This document shows positions 46,553-55,681 of a DNA stretch of 64,000 nucleotides, in pieces (positions within the stretch are counted from its first letter, which is position 1; each line of letters starts with the position of its first letter). Origin of the DNA: Aquibacillus rhizosphaerae (GTDB lineage Bacteria; Bacillota; Bacilli; Bacillales; Amphibacillaceae); contig NZ_JASTZU010000063.1 of the NCBI RefSeq assembly GCF_030282825.1, positions 310,001 through 374,000 on the forward strand, in the 5' to 3' direction. A program made the position numbers and the translations under genes. The notes under the pieces were generated by a model, which made no database searches, had not been told where the DNA came from, and worked only from the letters and a program-made list of their open reading frames with translations.

Positions 46553-47254
46553 ATGTCAAACACACATTGGCAAAGGCAAGATATTACGAATCATTATCTT
46601 GAACAGGTTCGAGGTGCCGTTCCGTTTGGCGCTGCACAAACAAATATGATGCTACAAGTAGTGAATCATTTTCAACCAACACCTACTAGAATAATGGATT
46701 TAGGTTGTGGCAATGGCATCTTGGCGGAAGTGTTACTTCAAACGTATCCAGAATCCACTGCTATTCTTGTGGATCATTCCGAACCCATGGTCGAAGCTGC
46801 ACGTCTACATATGGAACCATACAAACAGCGCTGTGAGATATTTCATGGTGACCTTTATCAATCGATTAAACAGTTTGCTAATCCAAACTCTGTTGATTGT
46901 ATCATTTCTGGATATGCTATTCATCATCTTAGTCATCAAAGAAAAAAAGAATTATATAAGGAAATATATGACTTGTTAGCCCCTGGGGGCCTCTTCATCA
47001 ATGTTGAGCATACAGCATCTGCCACACCAGAGCTTGAAAGGTTACATGACGAACTTTTTATTAGTCATCTAGCAACCCATAATAAGCAAGATAGAGAAGA
47101 AGTTGCCACTGCATATTTTCAACGACCGGATAAGGATGATAACATTCTTGAAAAAGTTGATATCCAAGTGGATTGGTTGCGTAAGATTGGGTTTAACCAT
47201 GCTGATTGCTATTTTAAATGGATGGAACTAGCTGTTTTTGGTGGAGTTAAATAA
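46553..47254 (+). CDS. Class I SAM-dependent methyltransferase
   Basis: The 233-residue protein has the SAM motif RIMDLGCGNGILAEVL near 46, the acidic loop AILVDHSEPMVEAA and the post-motif LLAPGGLFINVEH. This is the small-molecule (UbiE/Coq5-like) methyltransferase fold. There is no genetic partner to name a substrate. ATG follows AGGGGGAATGGGAT. Confidence 0.85.
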   Translation: MSNTHWQRQDITNHYLEQVRGAVPFGAAQTNMMLQVVNHFQPTPTRIMDLGCGNGILAEVLLQTYPESTAILVDHSEPMVEAARLHMEPYKQRCEIFHGDLYQSIKQFANPNSVDCIISGYAIHHLSHQRKKELYKEIYDLLAPGGLFINVEHTASATPELERLHDELFISHLATHNKQDREEVATAYFQRPDKDDNILEKVDIQVDWLRKIGFNHADCYFKWMELAVFGGVK

Positions 47255-47367
47255 AAGGATTCTTAAAAAATTAATGGTAGGATTTAAATCTTATCCTATG
47301 GTAAAATACACTCGTAAACCTTGTCAAAATATATCAAGTATCATAGATCGTTATCAGGAGGAGAAAA

Positions 47368-48042
47368 ATGAACCAATATAAAGGATTTATTTTCGTTTTC
47401 AGTCTGCTCATCTTACTTACGCTCGCGGCTTGTGGAACAGATACTGAAGATGAACAATCAGCAGAACCTGATGTAGCAGAAGAGCAAGAACAACAATCAA
47501 ACGAAGTACCCAAGATTACAGTTGAAGAAAATCCAATCGTAACGATTACCATGGAAAATGGTAAAGAGATTCAAATCGAGCTATACCCGGAAGTTGCTCC
47601 AAATACAGTTAGTAATTTTGTATCTTTAGTAGAAGATGGCTTTTATGATGGGTTAATCTTCCATCGCGTTATTCCTGGGTTTATGATTCAAGGTGGAGAC
47701 CCTCAAGGGAATGGTTCAGGTGGACCTGGTTATTCCATACCAGGTGAGTTTAGCTCTAATGGCTATGAAAATGATTTAGTCCATGAGCGTGGGGTTATCT
47801 CAATGGCACGCTCCCAATCCCCGGATTCAGCTGGTTCACAATTTTTTATTATGACAGAAGCGGCGACGCATCTTGATGGAGAATATGCTGCCTTCGGAAA
47901 AATAATCGAAGGAATGGATGTAGTCGATGAAATCGTTGCTGTTGAAGCAAAGAATGATAAACCATTAGAAGACCAAAAGATGAAAACAGTAACGGTTGAT
48001 ACAAAAGGGTATGACTATCCGGATCCAGTGGTAACTGAATAA
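47368..48042 (+). CDS. Cyclophilin-type peptidyl-prolyl isomerase lipoprotein
   Basis: A lipobox (LTLAACGT) anchors a 224-residue extracytoplasmic isomerase after an acidic linker. The catalytic core shows LIFHRVIPGFMIQGGDPQGN, ISMARSQSPDSAGSQFFIM and LDGEYAAFGKIIEGMDVVD, all typical of cyclophilins. It probably assists folding of exported proteins. ATG follows AGGAGGAG. Confidence 0.92.
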   Translation: MNQYKGFIFVFSLLILLTLAACGTDTEDEQSAEPDVAEEQEQQSNEVPKITVEENPIVTITMENGKEIQIELYPEVAPNTVSNFVSLVEDGFYDGLIFHRVIPGFMIQGGDPQGNGSGGPGYSIPGEFSSNGYENDLVHERGVISMARSQSPDSAGSQFFIMTEAATHLDGEYAAFGKIIEGMDVVDEIVAVEAKNDKPLEDQKMKTVTVDTKGYDYPDPVVTE

Positions 48043-48056
48043 ACGAATTATATATG

Positions 48057-48094
48057 AAAAATGGTATTGAGAGATTTAACTCAATACCATTTTT
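48057..48094. terminator. Terminator after cyclophilin gene
   Basis: A 15-bp stem AAAAATGGTATTGAG/CTCAATACCATTTTT with A- and T-rich flanks. Confidence 0.9.
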
Positions 48095-48123
48095 AAAAGG
48101 CTAAGAAAGTATATAGATTCGGA

Positions 48124-48211
48124 GACTAGCTCCAGCGCCTACCCGAGTCAAACATCTTTGTGGTAAGAAGACAAGATAGATGTTCATCATAATTGCTCTA
48201 GGTTGAGCACA
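48124..48211. repeat. Dispersed repeat family A, copy 4 (diverged)
   Basis: The 5' end GCTCCAGCGCCTACCC and the inner pair GTCAAACATCT/AGATGTTCATC are recognisable; the 3' end is eroded (GGTTGAGCAC). It lies between convergent genes. Confidence 0.65.
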
Positions 48212-48283
48212 AAGGAATACTTCATAGAAAGACATCACAGAAACAAGTTTTTTTATTGTTTCGAAGTCGCATGCGCTTTATAT

Positions 48284-49348
48284 TTATTTTAATTTAATGT
48301 TAAATTTTTCTAGTAAATCTTTTAAAGTAGGTCTTTGATTACCATCTCTACCTATTACAGGGGTTGCAGTAACTAGCGCGTTTAGAACAGCTTCTTCGGT
48401 TGCCTCTCCAACAGCTCGAAATGCTAAATCGATATCTTCGTCATGAACCATCGTTGTAGATAGGACTTGTTTTGTGTTTTCGTGAGGGATTTTTGTTGCA
48501 GTAGTGAACCCGATAGCAATTTCTCCACTACCATTGGTAATTATCGAACCAGTTCGTGATAGTCCTGTTACGGTTCTTTTCAGGATTCGATTTAATTGCT
48601 CTTCCGAAACAGGTAAATCAGTTGCAACAATCATCATAATCGATCCCTTATCTTTTTCCTCCTCTGACTGCAATATCGCTTCTTTTAAGTTCATTCCAAT
48701 AGCATTTCCGTCAATGGTTAAGTCACTTAGAATTCCAAAATTAGCTAATACTAAAACGCCGATGGTATAGGTGCCGTGATCCATACTCATTAGTCTAGAA
48801 GCTGTACCGATCCCGCCTTTTAAGGAATAACATAACATGCCCCGACCAGCTCCGACTGCACCTTCCTTAAACATCGTGGATGCATTTTCAATTGCTTGCC
48901 ATACATGTTCTTTTGTAATAGATCGTGACCGAATATCATTGAGAAACATATCATTGCACTCACCTATAATAGGATTCACTGTACCAGTCGTACGGCCTAT
49001 TTCGGGGTTCCTCTTAAGCATGTATTCGATTAATCCATCAGCAGTAGCACCAATACTTAACGTATTTGTTAACATGATAGGAGTTTCAAGTGTACCTAAC
49101 TCACTGATTTGAATTATTCCCATCGTTTTTCCGAAACCGTTTATGACGTGACTAGATGCGATAAGTTTCTCTTTAAATAGGTTACCTTGATGAGGTAGAA
49201 TCGCAGTTACACCAGTTTGAATATTTTGTTCGCTTATTGTTACATGACCGACTGTCACACCTTCTACGTCTGTAATTGCGTTATGAAGCCCTGGTTGCAA
49301 CTGCCCAATCGTAACGCCATAATCCCTAAGTCTTTTTTGATTGTACAT
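48284..49348 (-). CDS. P1-family (DmpA/BapA-type) peptidase
   Basis: The 354-residue protein belongs to the DmpA family of self-cleaving Ntn-like aminopeptidases. The predicted processing site is Gly235-Ser236 in EKDKGSIMMIVATD, with Ser236 as nucleophile. The start has LHNAITDVEGVTVGHVTI and the middle GAVGAGRGMLCYSLKGGIG. Members cleave D- or beta-amino acid peptides. ATG 49348 follows GAAAGGTGAAC. Confidence 0.85.
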   Translation of the reverse strand: MYNQKRLRDYGVTIGQLQPGLHNAITDVEGVTVGHVTISEQNIQTGVTAILPHQGNLFKEKLIASSHVINGFGKTMGIIQISELGTLETPIMLTNTLSIGATADGLIEYMLKRNPEIGRTTGTVNPIIGECNDMFLNDIRSRSITKEHVWQAIENASTMFKEGAVGAGRGMLCYSLKGGIGTASRLMSMDHGTYTIGVLVLANFGILSDLTIDGNAIGMNLKEAILQSEEEKDKGSIMMIVATDLPVSEEQLNRILKRTVTGLSRTGSIITNGSGEIAIGFTTATKIPHENTKQVLSTTMVHDEDIDLAFRAVGEATEEAVLNALVTATPVIGRDGNQRPTLKDLLEKFNIKLK

Positions 49349-49487
49349 AAGTTCACCTTTCATCAATGCTGATTTATTTTAAAAATATTTTACCATAACC
49401 AAGTTATAGATTATAAGACATGTTTTAGATGTTCGATTTTTGGTTAAACCAAAAGTAGAAGGAAACTAAAAGAATAGTGGTGATTCC

Positions 49488-49628
49488 ATGGAAGAAATAG
49501 AAGAACAGCGATTCTGCAATCAGTGTAGAAGAAAAACAAATCATATTGTAAGTGAAGATGCATTAGCAATTGTTTATAAATGTAAAGAATGTAATAGTGA
49601 AGAAGAAGTAGTAAAAACATTTTTTTAA
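49488..49628 (+). CDS. 46-aa zinc-ribbon protein
   Basis: ATG 49488 lies behind GGTGATTCC. The peptide has two CxxC pairs, CNQC and CKEC, 22 residues apart, and an acidic end (EEEVVKTFF). It is followed 42 bp later by the DJ-1/PfpI gene. It is too short and compositionally clean to be a shadow of another gene, but the ribosome binding site is weak. Confidence 0.55.
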   Translation: MEEIEEQRFCNQCRRKTNHIVSEDALAIVYKCKECNSEEEVVKTFF

Positions 49629-49670
49629 AAAAGAATTAAAAATTGATTTTTGAGTTTAGGAGGACCCGAG

Positions 49671-50180
49671 ATGGCAGATGTAGCATTTCTTTTAGCAGAT
49701 CAATTTGAGGACTCTGAAATGGATAACCCTTATAAAGCGTTAGAAGAAGCGGGACACACAATAACGATAATTGGATTAGAAAATGGCGAGGCATTAATTG
49801 GTAAACATGGTTCAACATATATTACTGACTTCGCAGCTTCTGAAGCTAAGGGTACTAGTTTTGACGCAGTAATAATTCCAGGTGGTGGGGCCCCAGAAAC
49901 ACTACGTGTAAATGATGACGTCATACGACTTGTGACTGAAGTAAACGAACAAAAAAAACTAATTGCTGGTATTTGTCACGGACCACAGGTCATGATTAGT
50001 GCAGATATCTTAAAAGATAGAAATGCAACATGTTTTGTAGGGATTAGAGACGATATCAAACTTGCAGGTGCAACCTACCAAGATCAAGAAGTAGTGGTAA
50101 GTGAAAATATAATTACCGCACGTACTCCAAAAGATGAACCCGCTTTTATTAAAGAAATTTTAAAAAGATTAAATAAATAG
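49671..50180 (+). CDS. DJ-1/PfpI family protein (type 1 glutamine amidotransferase-like)
   Basis: The 169-residue protein has the nucleophile elbow AGICHGPQVMIS with Cys102-His103 and a preceding GGGAPETLR, the PfpI/YfkM-type pattern. Members are stress proteases, deglycases or chaperones. ATG 49671 follows TTAGGAGG; the TTG-type start at 49650 has none. A strong terminator follows. Confidence 0.88.
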   Translation: MADVAFLLADQFEDSEMDNPYKALEEAGHTITIIGLENGEALIGKHGSTYITDFAASEAKGTSFDAVIIPGGGAPETLRVNDDVIRLVTEVNEQKKLIAGICHGPQVMISADILKDRNATCFVGIRDDIKLAGATYQDQEVVVSENIITARTPKDEPAFIKEILKRLNK

Positions 50181-50199
50181 AATTGATGGAAGTAAATTG

Positions 50200-50240
50200 A
50201 AATGGCACACTCTTATTCATGTAGAGTGTGCCATTTTTGG
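50200..50240 (+). terminator. Terminator after DJ-1/PfpI gene
   Basis: A 14-bp stem AAATGGCACACTCT/AGAGTGTGCCATTT with a TT tail. Confidence 0.92.
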
Positions 50241-50316
50241 TACTTATAGTAGTTGTCAGATAACCAATGGTATGGGAAAATATAGTAAATTACTAATCTG
50301 TAAAGGATCGATTTAG

Positions 50317-50619
50317 ATGGAAGAAACTTCAACTATAAAAAAATTTCTATTTAACTCAAAAGAATTTAAAAAAACAAAAACTGCCATTTCAACTATTTAC
50401 TCAATTTTATTATTTGTCATACAAATTCTATTTAGTGGGAAAGTAATGATTATTGCTTTACAACTAACAATGATTACTTTCTTTTTTTGGTCCTTAACGA
50501 AGATAATATTTTATAACATGGCGGAAAACAAAAAACTTGGTATAACAGATGTAGGGTTGATGATTATCTCGATAGTAGCACTAGTGATTATTAACAATAT
50601 GCTTCTTCCAATGATATAA
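50317..50619 (+). CDS. Small membrane protein, 100 aa, unknown function
   Basis: Three hydrophobic segments (IYSILLFVIQILFSG, IIALQLTMITFFFWSL and VGLMIISIVALVIINNML) with a basic cytoplasmic start. AAAGGATCG precedes the ATG. I recognise no family. Confidence 0.6.
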   Translation: MEETSTIKKFLFNSKEFKKTKTAISTIYSILLFVIQILFSGKVMIIALQLTMITFFFWSLTKIIFYNMAENKKLGITDVGLMIISIVALVIINNMLLPMI

Positions 50620-50662
50620 ACATTTATTGATGGATTATCTGTGTTGCATTTTCAAGGACTGC

Positions 50663-51269
50663 TTACTTTTTTAGTGATAAACGGTATGTTGAAAATATGA
50701 GAAAAGAAGCTAATAAAGTAATACCTGCCATAATACGATACATATTCAGTGACCCAAGTTGTTCGAATATAGCGCCGCCTACTGTCCCTCCAAAAGCTCC
50801 TCCTAAACCGAAACAAACTGATGTTAACAACGTTTGCCCTGTGCTACGTATGTGATTTGGAATGAAACTTACTGCTGTCTGTAAAGCAATCAGCCAGAAT
50901 AGTCCAAAAGTGTGACCTTGTGATAATTGCATGAGTGTAATTACGAATGGTGAATCGATGAAACCGTACATTGACCAACGAATTGTATAAAGAATCGCAA
51001 TGATTCCAAGCAATAATAAATGATTATATTCCATAGAAAATACAAGATAATAAGTAGTCCTTTAATCGTTTTGTATTTACCACTTAAAAAACCTACAAAC
51101 CGCTGGGCAATAATACTAATCATAGGTGCAACTCCCATGATTGTGCCAATTTCTACAGACGAAAAATTTTGATTATGTAAAAATAACGGAAGGGAAGAAT
51201 AATTCCTTTTCCACTTGCATGAAACAAAGTAAGCGCTTTTAAAAATGAAATCTGTTTACTTAATTTGAT
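50663..51269 (-). pseudogene. MFS transporter remnant (frameshifts and internal deletion)
   Basis: Three minus-strand frames carry pieces of an MFS_1-like permease: an N-terminal part (KLSKQISFLKALTLFHASGK), a second segment (GTIMGVAPMISIIAQRFVGF) and the last third (GLFWLIALQTAVSFIPNHIR to a stop at 50663). The middle of the protein, roughly 180 residues, is missing and frameshifts separate the pieces. The expected start codon appears as ATC near 51269 behind GAGGGGAA. Confidence 0.75.
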
Positions 51270-51475
51270 AAAAGCTTCCCCTCTCTAGTTTGTAATTATT
51301 TAAATGTATCATAGACACAAGCTCTGCATTAAGTAATATGCTTCTTTTGTTTAATCTTAGAATCACATCTATTAGATGATTGATTTATGATTGATTGAGT
51401 CCTATTCTTTTATCATGTAGAATTATAAAAGTAACAAGCCATGATGCTTGTTGAATTAGAAATGAGGCTGTACAC

Positions 51476-52591
51476 ATGGGTTCATATATTATTGTTGGAG
51501 CAGGTATTCTTGGTGCTTCGACTGCATACCACTTGGCAAAGCTAGGTGAAACGGTAGCAATTATAGATCGCAAAGATTTAGGACAAGCGACAGAAGCGGC
51601 AGCAGGAATTATTTGTCCGTGGCTTACGAATCGGCGGAATAAAGCATGGTATCGTCTTGTTGAAAATGGAGCTAAGTATTATCCCAAGCTAATTCGAGAA
51701 TTAGAGGAGGCTGGTGAGAAAGATACTGGATACGCTAATGTTGGTGCAATAAATATATTTGATACAGATGAGAAATTAGATAAAAAGATGGAGACTGCTT
51801 TAAAACGAAAAGAAAACACACCTGAAATGGGTGAAATTACTAGATTGACTCCCGCCGAGACAAAAGCACTGTTTCCTCCGTTATCAGAGGAGTTTGGTGC
51901 AGTTCATATCGGTGGTGCGGCTCGGGTAAACGGTGCTTCATTACGTGATGCACTTATAAGGGCATCTGAAAAATATGGAGCCAAAATCGAACGTGGTAAT
52001 GCATCGCTCCTGTTTGAGGAATCACAGGTAATGGGCGTGTGTGTTAACGGAAAAAACTTATTTGCTGATCAGGTAATTGTAACTGCTGGTGCATGGGCAC
52101 ATCAATTGTTAGCACCACTTGGAATGCAGTTTCAAGTTACGTCCCAAAAAGCACAAATCATTCATTTGCAAATACCAAATACAGATACGAGTGCTTGGCC
52201 TGTCGTTATGCCACCCTATAATCAATACATGCTAACCTTTGAAGGGGGAAAGGTAGTTATTGGCACTACACATGAAGATAATGCAGGGTTTGATTATCGT
52301 GTAACTATGGGTGGGGTTCATGGGATTCTGGATAAAGCATTACGAGTAGCTCCAGGTTTAGCTACATCTACGTATGCGGAAACAAAAGTTGGTTTTCGCC
52401 CATTCACTCCTGGTTTTCTACCTGTTATTGGCCCTGTACCACATACAACAGGGTTAATTGTTGCAAATGGACTGGGGGCTTCGGGATTAACGAGTGGTCC
52501 ATACTTAGGCAGGGAGCTTGCTAATATTGCGATTGGACAAGCAACAGAACTTGACTTGAAAGACTATGATGTGAATTACGCGTTTGTATAA
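51476..52591 (+). CDS. FAD-dependent oxidoreductase, DAO (glycine/D-amino acid oxidase) family
   Basis: A 371-residue protein with the N-terminal dinucleotide fold (YIIVGAGILGASTAYHLA) and the FAD-binding C-terminus (VGFRPFTPGFLPVIGPVPH... GLGASGLTSGPYLG). It resembles DadA/ThiO-like oxidases of B. subtilis type. Substrate not assignable. GTACAC-type RBS is weak (AATGAGG). Confidence 0.85.
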   Translation: MGSYIIVGAGILGASTAYHLAKLGETVAIIDRKDLGQATEAAAGIICPWLTNRRNKAWYRLVENGAKYYPKLIRELEEAGEKDTGYANVGAINIFDTDEKLDKKMETALKRKENTPEMGEITRLTPAETKALFPPLSEEFGAVHIGGAARVNGASLRDALIRASEKYGAKIERGNASLLFEESQVMGVCVNGKNLFADQVIVTAGAWAHQLLAPLGMQFQVTSQKAQIIHLQIPNTDTSAWPVVMPPYNQYMLTFEGGKVVIGTTHEDNAGFDYRVTMGGVHGILDKALRVAPGLATSTYAETKVGFRPFTPGFLPVIGPVPHTTGLIVANGLGASGLTSGPYLGRELANIAIGQATELDLKDYDVNYAFV

Positions 52592-52599
52592 TAAAAATT

Positions 52600-52626
52600 C
52601 TAGGCGAATGATGCCTAGAGTTTTTT
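52600..52626 (+). terminator. Terminator after DAO-family gene
   Basis: CTAGGC/GCCTAG stem with a TTTTTT tail. Confidence 0.85.
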
Positions 52627-52636
52627 ATTGTCTGAG

Positions 52637-52719
52637 TCAATTTCATAATTACCTTATTCAGTCACCTACAACAATACATAGTTGTAGGTGACGACAAAAT
52701 TGGTATTATGAAATTGATT
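52637..52719. repeat. Nested inverted repeat
   Basis: Outer arms TCAATTTCATAAT and ATTATGAAATTGA enclose inner arms GTCACCTACAAC and GTTGTAGGTGAC around an 8-nt loop. The two stems are separated by short unpaired stretches. It could be a small mobile (MITE-like) element or a structured RNA. I see no coding content. Confidence 0.6.
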
Positions 52720-52769
52720 AGTCTAGGAAATTATATAATCTACTGAACGTAGATAACACGCAGAAACAG

Positions 52770-52795
52770 TCACTTCCAACTCTTGCGCCTACCAC
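52770..52795. repeat. Dispersed repeat family A, 5' fragment
   Basis: CCAACTCTTGCGCCTACCAC matches the 5' end of family A; the rest is missing. Confidence 0.45.
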
Positions 52796-52871
52796 CGAAA
52801 GTTTTTTAATAAAAGTTAGACACCTATCTTTTCATTTTGATCGATTATAAATGTGAAAGGAGGTGGATGAC

Positions 52872-53096
52872 ATGGCAGTAGCACAAACAATTGATTCAAG
52901 ACTTCAATTAGCTTTCGAGAACGGGGTTGATTTAGAAAATGGAAAAGTGATTATCAAGAATAAAAGTTTTAATAACATTAAGGTTTCCGCAACTCCAGAC
53001 CAGCTATTAGCAGTTACAACAGCATTAGTACCATTGCAACAACTTACCCTTTATTCAGTGAAACGCAATGACACAGAGTTAATTACTGTTGAGTAA
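52872..53096 (+). CDS. DUF1659 family protein
   Basis: A 74-residue protein (MAVAQTIDSRLQLAFENGVD start) of the DUF1659 family, usually found as the first of three genes with DUF2922 and YvrJ. ATG 52872 sits eight bases after AAAGGAGG; GTG 52863 is an in-frame alternative. Function unknown. Confidence 0.85.
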   Translation: MAVAQTIDSRLQLAFENGVDLENGKVIIKNKSFNNIKVSATPDQLLAVTTALVPLQQLTLYSVKRNDTELITVE

Positions 53097-53131
53097 AGTG
53101 TAAGCTAAGATTCAAGGAGGAGGTGAACAAA

Positions 53132-53344
53132 TTGAAAACGTTAGAGCTTAAATTTTTAAATGAAGAAGAAAAGATAGTTACATTATCTTTAGATAATCCA
53201 GTTGAACCTGCTGATTCAGCAGCTATTGAACAAGCAATGGATGAAATAATTGCACAAAATGCTTTCTTTTCTTCAGGTGGTGACTTAGTAAGTAAAAAGA
53301 GTGCCAGAATCGTGGAACGTAATGTATTTGATATAGAAGTTTAA
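53132..53344 (+). CDS. DUF2922 family protein
   Basis: A 70-residue protein (MKTLELKFLNEEEKIVTLSL) of DUF2922. TTG 53132 is preferred to GTG 53123, which is too close to AAGGAGG. It lies 35 bp behind the DUF1659 gene. Function unknown. Confidence 0.85.
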   Translation: MKTLELKFLNEEEKIVTLSLDNPVEPADSAAIEQAMDEIIAQNAFFSSGGDLVSKKSARIVERNVFDIEV

Positions 53345-53412
53345 TCTAGGAGGGGCGATCAATCTGTCGTCCCTTTTTAAATAGAAAAAACTGTTAGAAA
53401 GGAGGGCCAAAC

Positions 53413-53550
53413 GTGGAGGAAACATGGTTATCATTAATTACTGACGTTGGATTCCCTGTGGCTGTAACCTTTTATTTGTTACATCGGATTGAAGGAAAAC
53501 TAAACACATTAATCGAATCCATTATTTCCTTACCTGAAAAATTAAAGTAG
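53413..53550 (+). CDS. yvrJ: YvrJ family protein, 45 aa
   Basis: GTG 53413 follows GAAAGGAGGGCC. The peptide has a single membrane helix (DVGFPVAVTFYLLHRIEGKL) and a charged tail with TLIESIISLPEKLK, the YvrJ pattern. It completes the DUF1659-DUF2922-YvrJ operon. Function unknown. Confidence 0.85.
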   Translation: MEETWLSLITDVGFPVAVTFYLLHRIEGKLNTLIESIISLPEKLK

Positions 53551-53555
53551 AATAG

Positions 53556-53593
53556 TAGTGGCCCAACGGTGACGGAGGTGCCACTCTTTTTTT
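53556..53593 (+). terminator. Terminator after yvrJ operon
   Basis: AGTGGC (53556-53561) pairs with GCCACT (53580-53585), then CTTTTTTT. Confidence 0.8.
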
Positions 53594-53743
53594 CTGTATC
53601 TAGATTGCTCAGACTCCTTTATAAGCAGGTATTCATAGGTTAAATGTAGAAAAGAAAAGTTAGGTGTACTAATTATGCCCTTGCTACACACTTTTAAAAA
53701 ATTAATATAGTAAAATAAAAAAATGAGAAAGGTTGGGGGATAA

Positions 53744-55681
53744 ATGAGTATAGGACGTAATGACCCTTGTCCATGCGGCAGCGGCAAAAAACATAAAAAA
53801 TGTTGTATGAATAATATTGTATCTTTAGATAGTGTGATTACTAGTGAATTAGACCAACTACAACAGGAACTTTTTTTCTATGCAGAACATAATTATGAAG
53901 TTGAACTTTCTGAAATAATTTCCGATCTGCTTGGGGAGACAGATATACGAGACAAAGATGGTGAAGAAGAGCTTACTTTTGTATTGTTTCTTATGTGGGT
54001 TATTTTTCAAGTGGAGATTGACGATAGTACGATTGTTAATGATTTTATTAAAGAAAAAGAAAATAAAAAATCAGTCAGGCCATCTGTTTTTAAACATTTA
54101 GAGCATTGGAAGGGAACACCTCCCACATTTTCAGTTATTAGGGATGTTCTAAGCAAGTCCTCTATAGAGGTAGAGGATTTATTTACAAAGGAAGTAAAAA
54201 AAGTCCACCACTTTGGAGAACATTTAGAGTTAGAAAAGAATGGTTTGTTATTAGGATTTATGGTTCCTTATGGAGAATTTCACACTTATTTGCCACTTTT
54301 TCTTGATTTCTCAGCTGAACAAGCTGAAGATATCATAGAAATGGTAGAAGATAGTTTTCAAGAAAGTGAGTTTATAGATCCAAACGAATATATGGTTCAC
54401 ACATTTCCAGATTATGTGAAGCTATTTATCACAGGAGAAGATAATATTGGTTTCACGCAACTTGAATGGAGCAATCCATTCCATAAGATGGTAGCTGACA
54501 TATTTGAAAAGCGAGTGAATGAAGAGAATAATTATCCAAATGAATATACGGAAACAGGAATAATGTTGTGGTACTTATATTGTCAAAAAGAAGATCCAGT
54601 TTTCCGTAAGCCCGCAGTTTATGCAGCCGCACTTCATTACTTTGCGGATACGAATTTTCCGCTCTTGGAGATGTACACACAAAAAGAACTAGCAGAAAGT
54701 TATCAAGTAGCTGTTACTTCACTTTCTAAAGCATACCGGAAATTGGAAGATGGTTTAACCGAGGAAATGGATCAATTAGACGTATATCTGAACCAAATGG
54801 AGGAAGAAGAAGAACCTTTTGAAAGAATGTCTATAGAGAAAACGATGCGCCAAGCAACGGAAGCGATACAAGATAAAGAGTTTGATTCTATCGAAGAACT
54901 AGACAAGTATGTAAAGGAAGTGATTAATCAACCAGAACTCAAAAATAATGTTCAACGTTCCAAGCGAGAACAGGCACAAGATTTAATCTATCAAGCATAT
55001 GAAACGACCAATAAGGAAAACAGAATTAGGTTAGCAAAGCAGGCATTAAATCAATATCCTAATACTCCTGACGCGTATAATATACTAGGTGATATAGAAT
55101 CAAATCCAATAAAAGCCCTGCAAAAATATAAAACTGGTATGGAAGTTGGCGAACAAGATCTTGGTAAAAAGTTCTTTGAGAGAAATGAAGGAATGTTTTG
55201 GGGGCTTGTTGAAACACGTCCATATATGAGAGCTAAATATAATTACGCAGTAACTTTAATGGAAATTAGTGATTTTGAAAAAGCTATCAAGCAGATGGAA
55301 GAGTTGATAGAACTAAATGAAAATGATAACCAAGGGATAAGAGACATTCTTTTTTTAGCTTATGTAGGTACAAAAAAGTTTCAGTTAGCAAAGAATTTGT
55401 TAGATAAATTTTCAGAAGATTTCATGGCATCCGGTGCTTATAACAATGTTTTAATTGAATACTTGTTAAATGGAATTACATCTAAATTGAACAAGCTTTT
55501 GAAACAAGCAAAGAATGTAAATCCACATGTAATCAAATATCTGATTGGAAGTACTAAAGTTCCTAATAAGGTTCCTGAATATTACAAGCCTGGTGACAAA
55601 AATGAAGCTGCGATGTACGTATTGGAATCTCACTTTCTATGGAAGCAGGAGAAGGAATTAATGGAGTGGTTGAAAAAATAA
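53744..55681 (+). CDS. SEC-C zinc motif protein with C-terminal TPR-like repeats
   Basis: A 645-residue protein. The N-terminus is a SEC-C zinc motif (NDPCPCGSGKKHKKCCM), as at the end of SecA and in YecA-type proteins. A central alpha-helical region contains a possible helix-turn-helix (KELAESYQVAVTSLSKAYRK), and TPR-like repeats (AYNILGDIE; YNYAVTLMEISDFEKAIKQM) follow. Such proteins bind nucleic acid or ribosomes through SEC-C; the precise role is unknown. ATG follows TGGGGGAT. Confidence 0.8.
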   Translation: MSIGRNDPCPCGSGKKHKKCCMNNIVSLDSVITSELDQLQQELFFYAEHNYEVELSEIISDLLGETDIRDKDGEEELTFVLFLMWVIFQVEIDDSTIVNDFIKEKENKKSVRPSVFKHLEHWKGTPPTFSVIRDVLSKSSIEVEDLFTKEVKKVHHFGEHLELEKNGLLLGFMVPYGEFHTYLPLFLDFSAEQAEDIIEMVEDSFQESEFIDPNEYMVHTFPDYVKLFITGEDNIGFTQLEWSNPFHKMVADIFEKRVNEENNYPNEYTETGIMLWYLYCQKEDPVFRKPAVYAAALHYFADTNFPLLEMYTQKELAESYQVAVTSLSKAYRKLEDGLTEEMDQLDVYLNQMEEEEEPFERMSIEKTMRQATEAIQDKEFDSIEELDKYVKEVINQPELKNNVQRSKREQAQDLIYQAYETTNKENRIRLAKQALNQYPNTPDAYNILGDIESNPIKALQKYKTGMEVGEQDLGKKFFERNEGMFWGLVETRPYMRAKYNYAVTLMEISDFEKAIKQMEELIELNENDNQGIRDILFLAYVGTKKFQLAKNLLDKFSEDFMASGAYNNVLIEYLLNGITSKLNKLLKQAKNVNPHVIKYLIGSTKVPNKVPEYYKPGDKNEAAMYVLESHFLWKQEKELMEWLKK

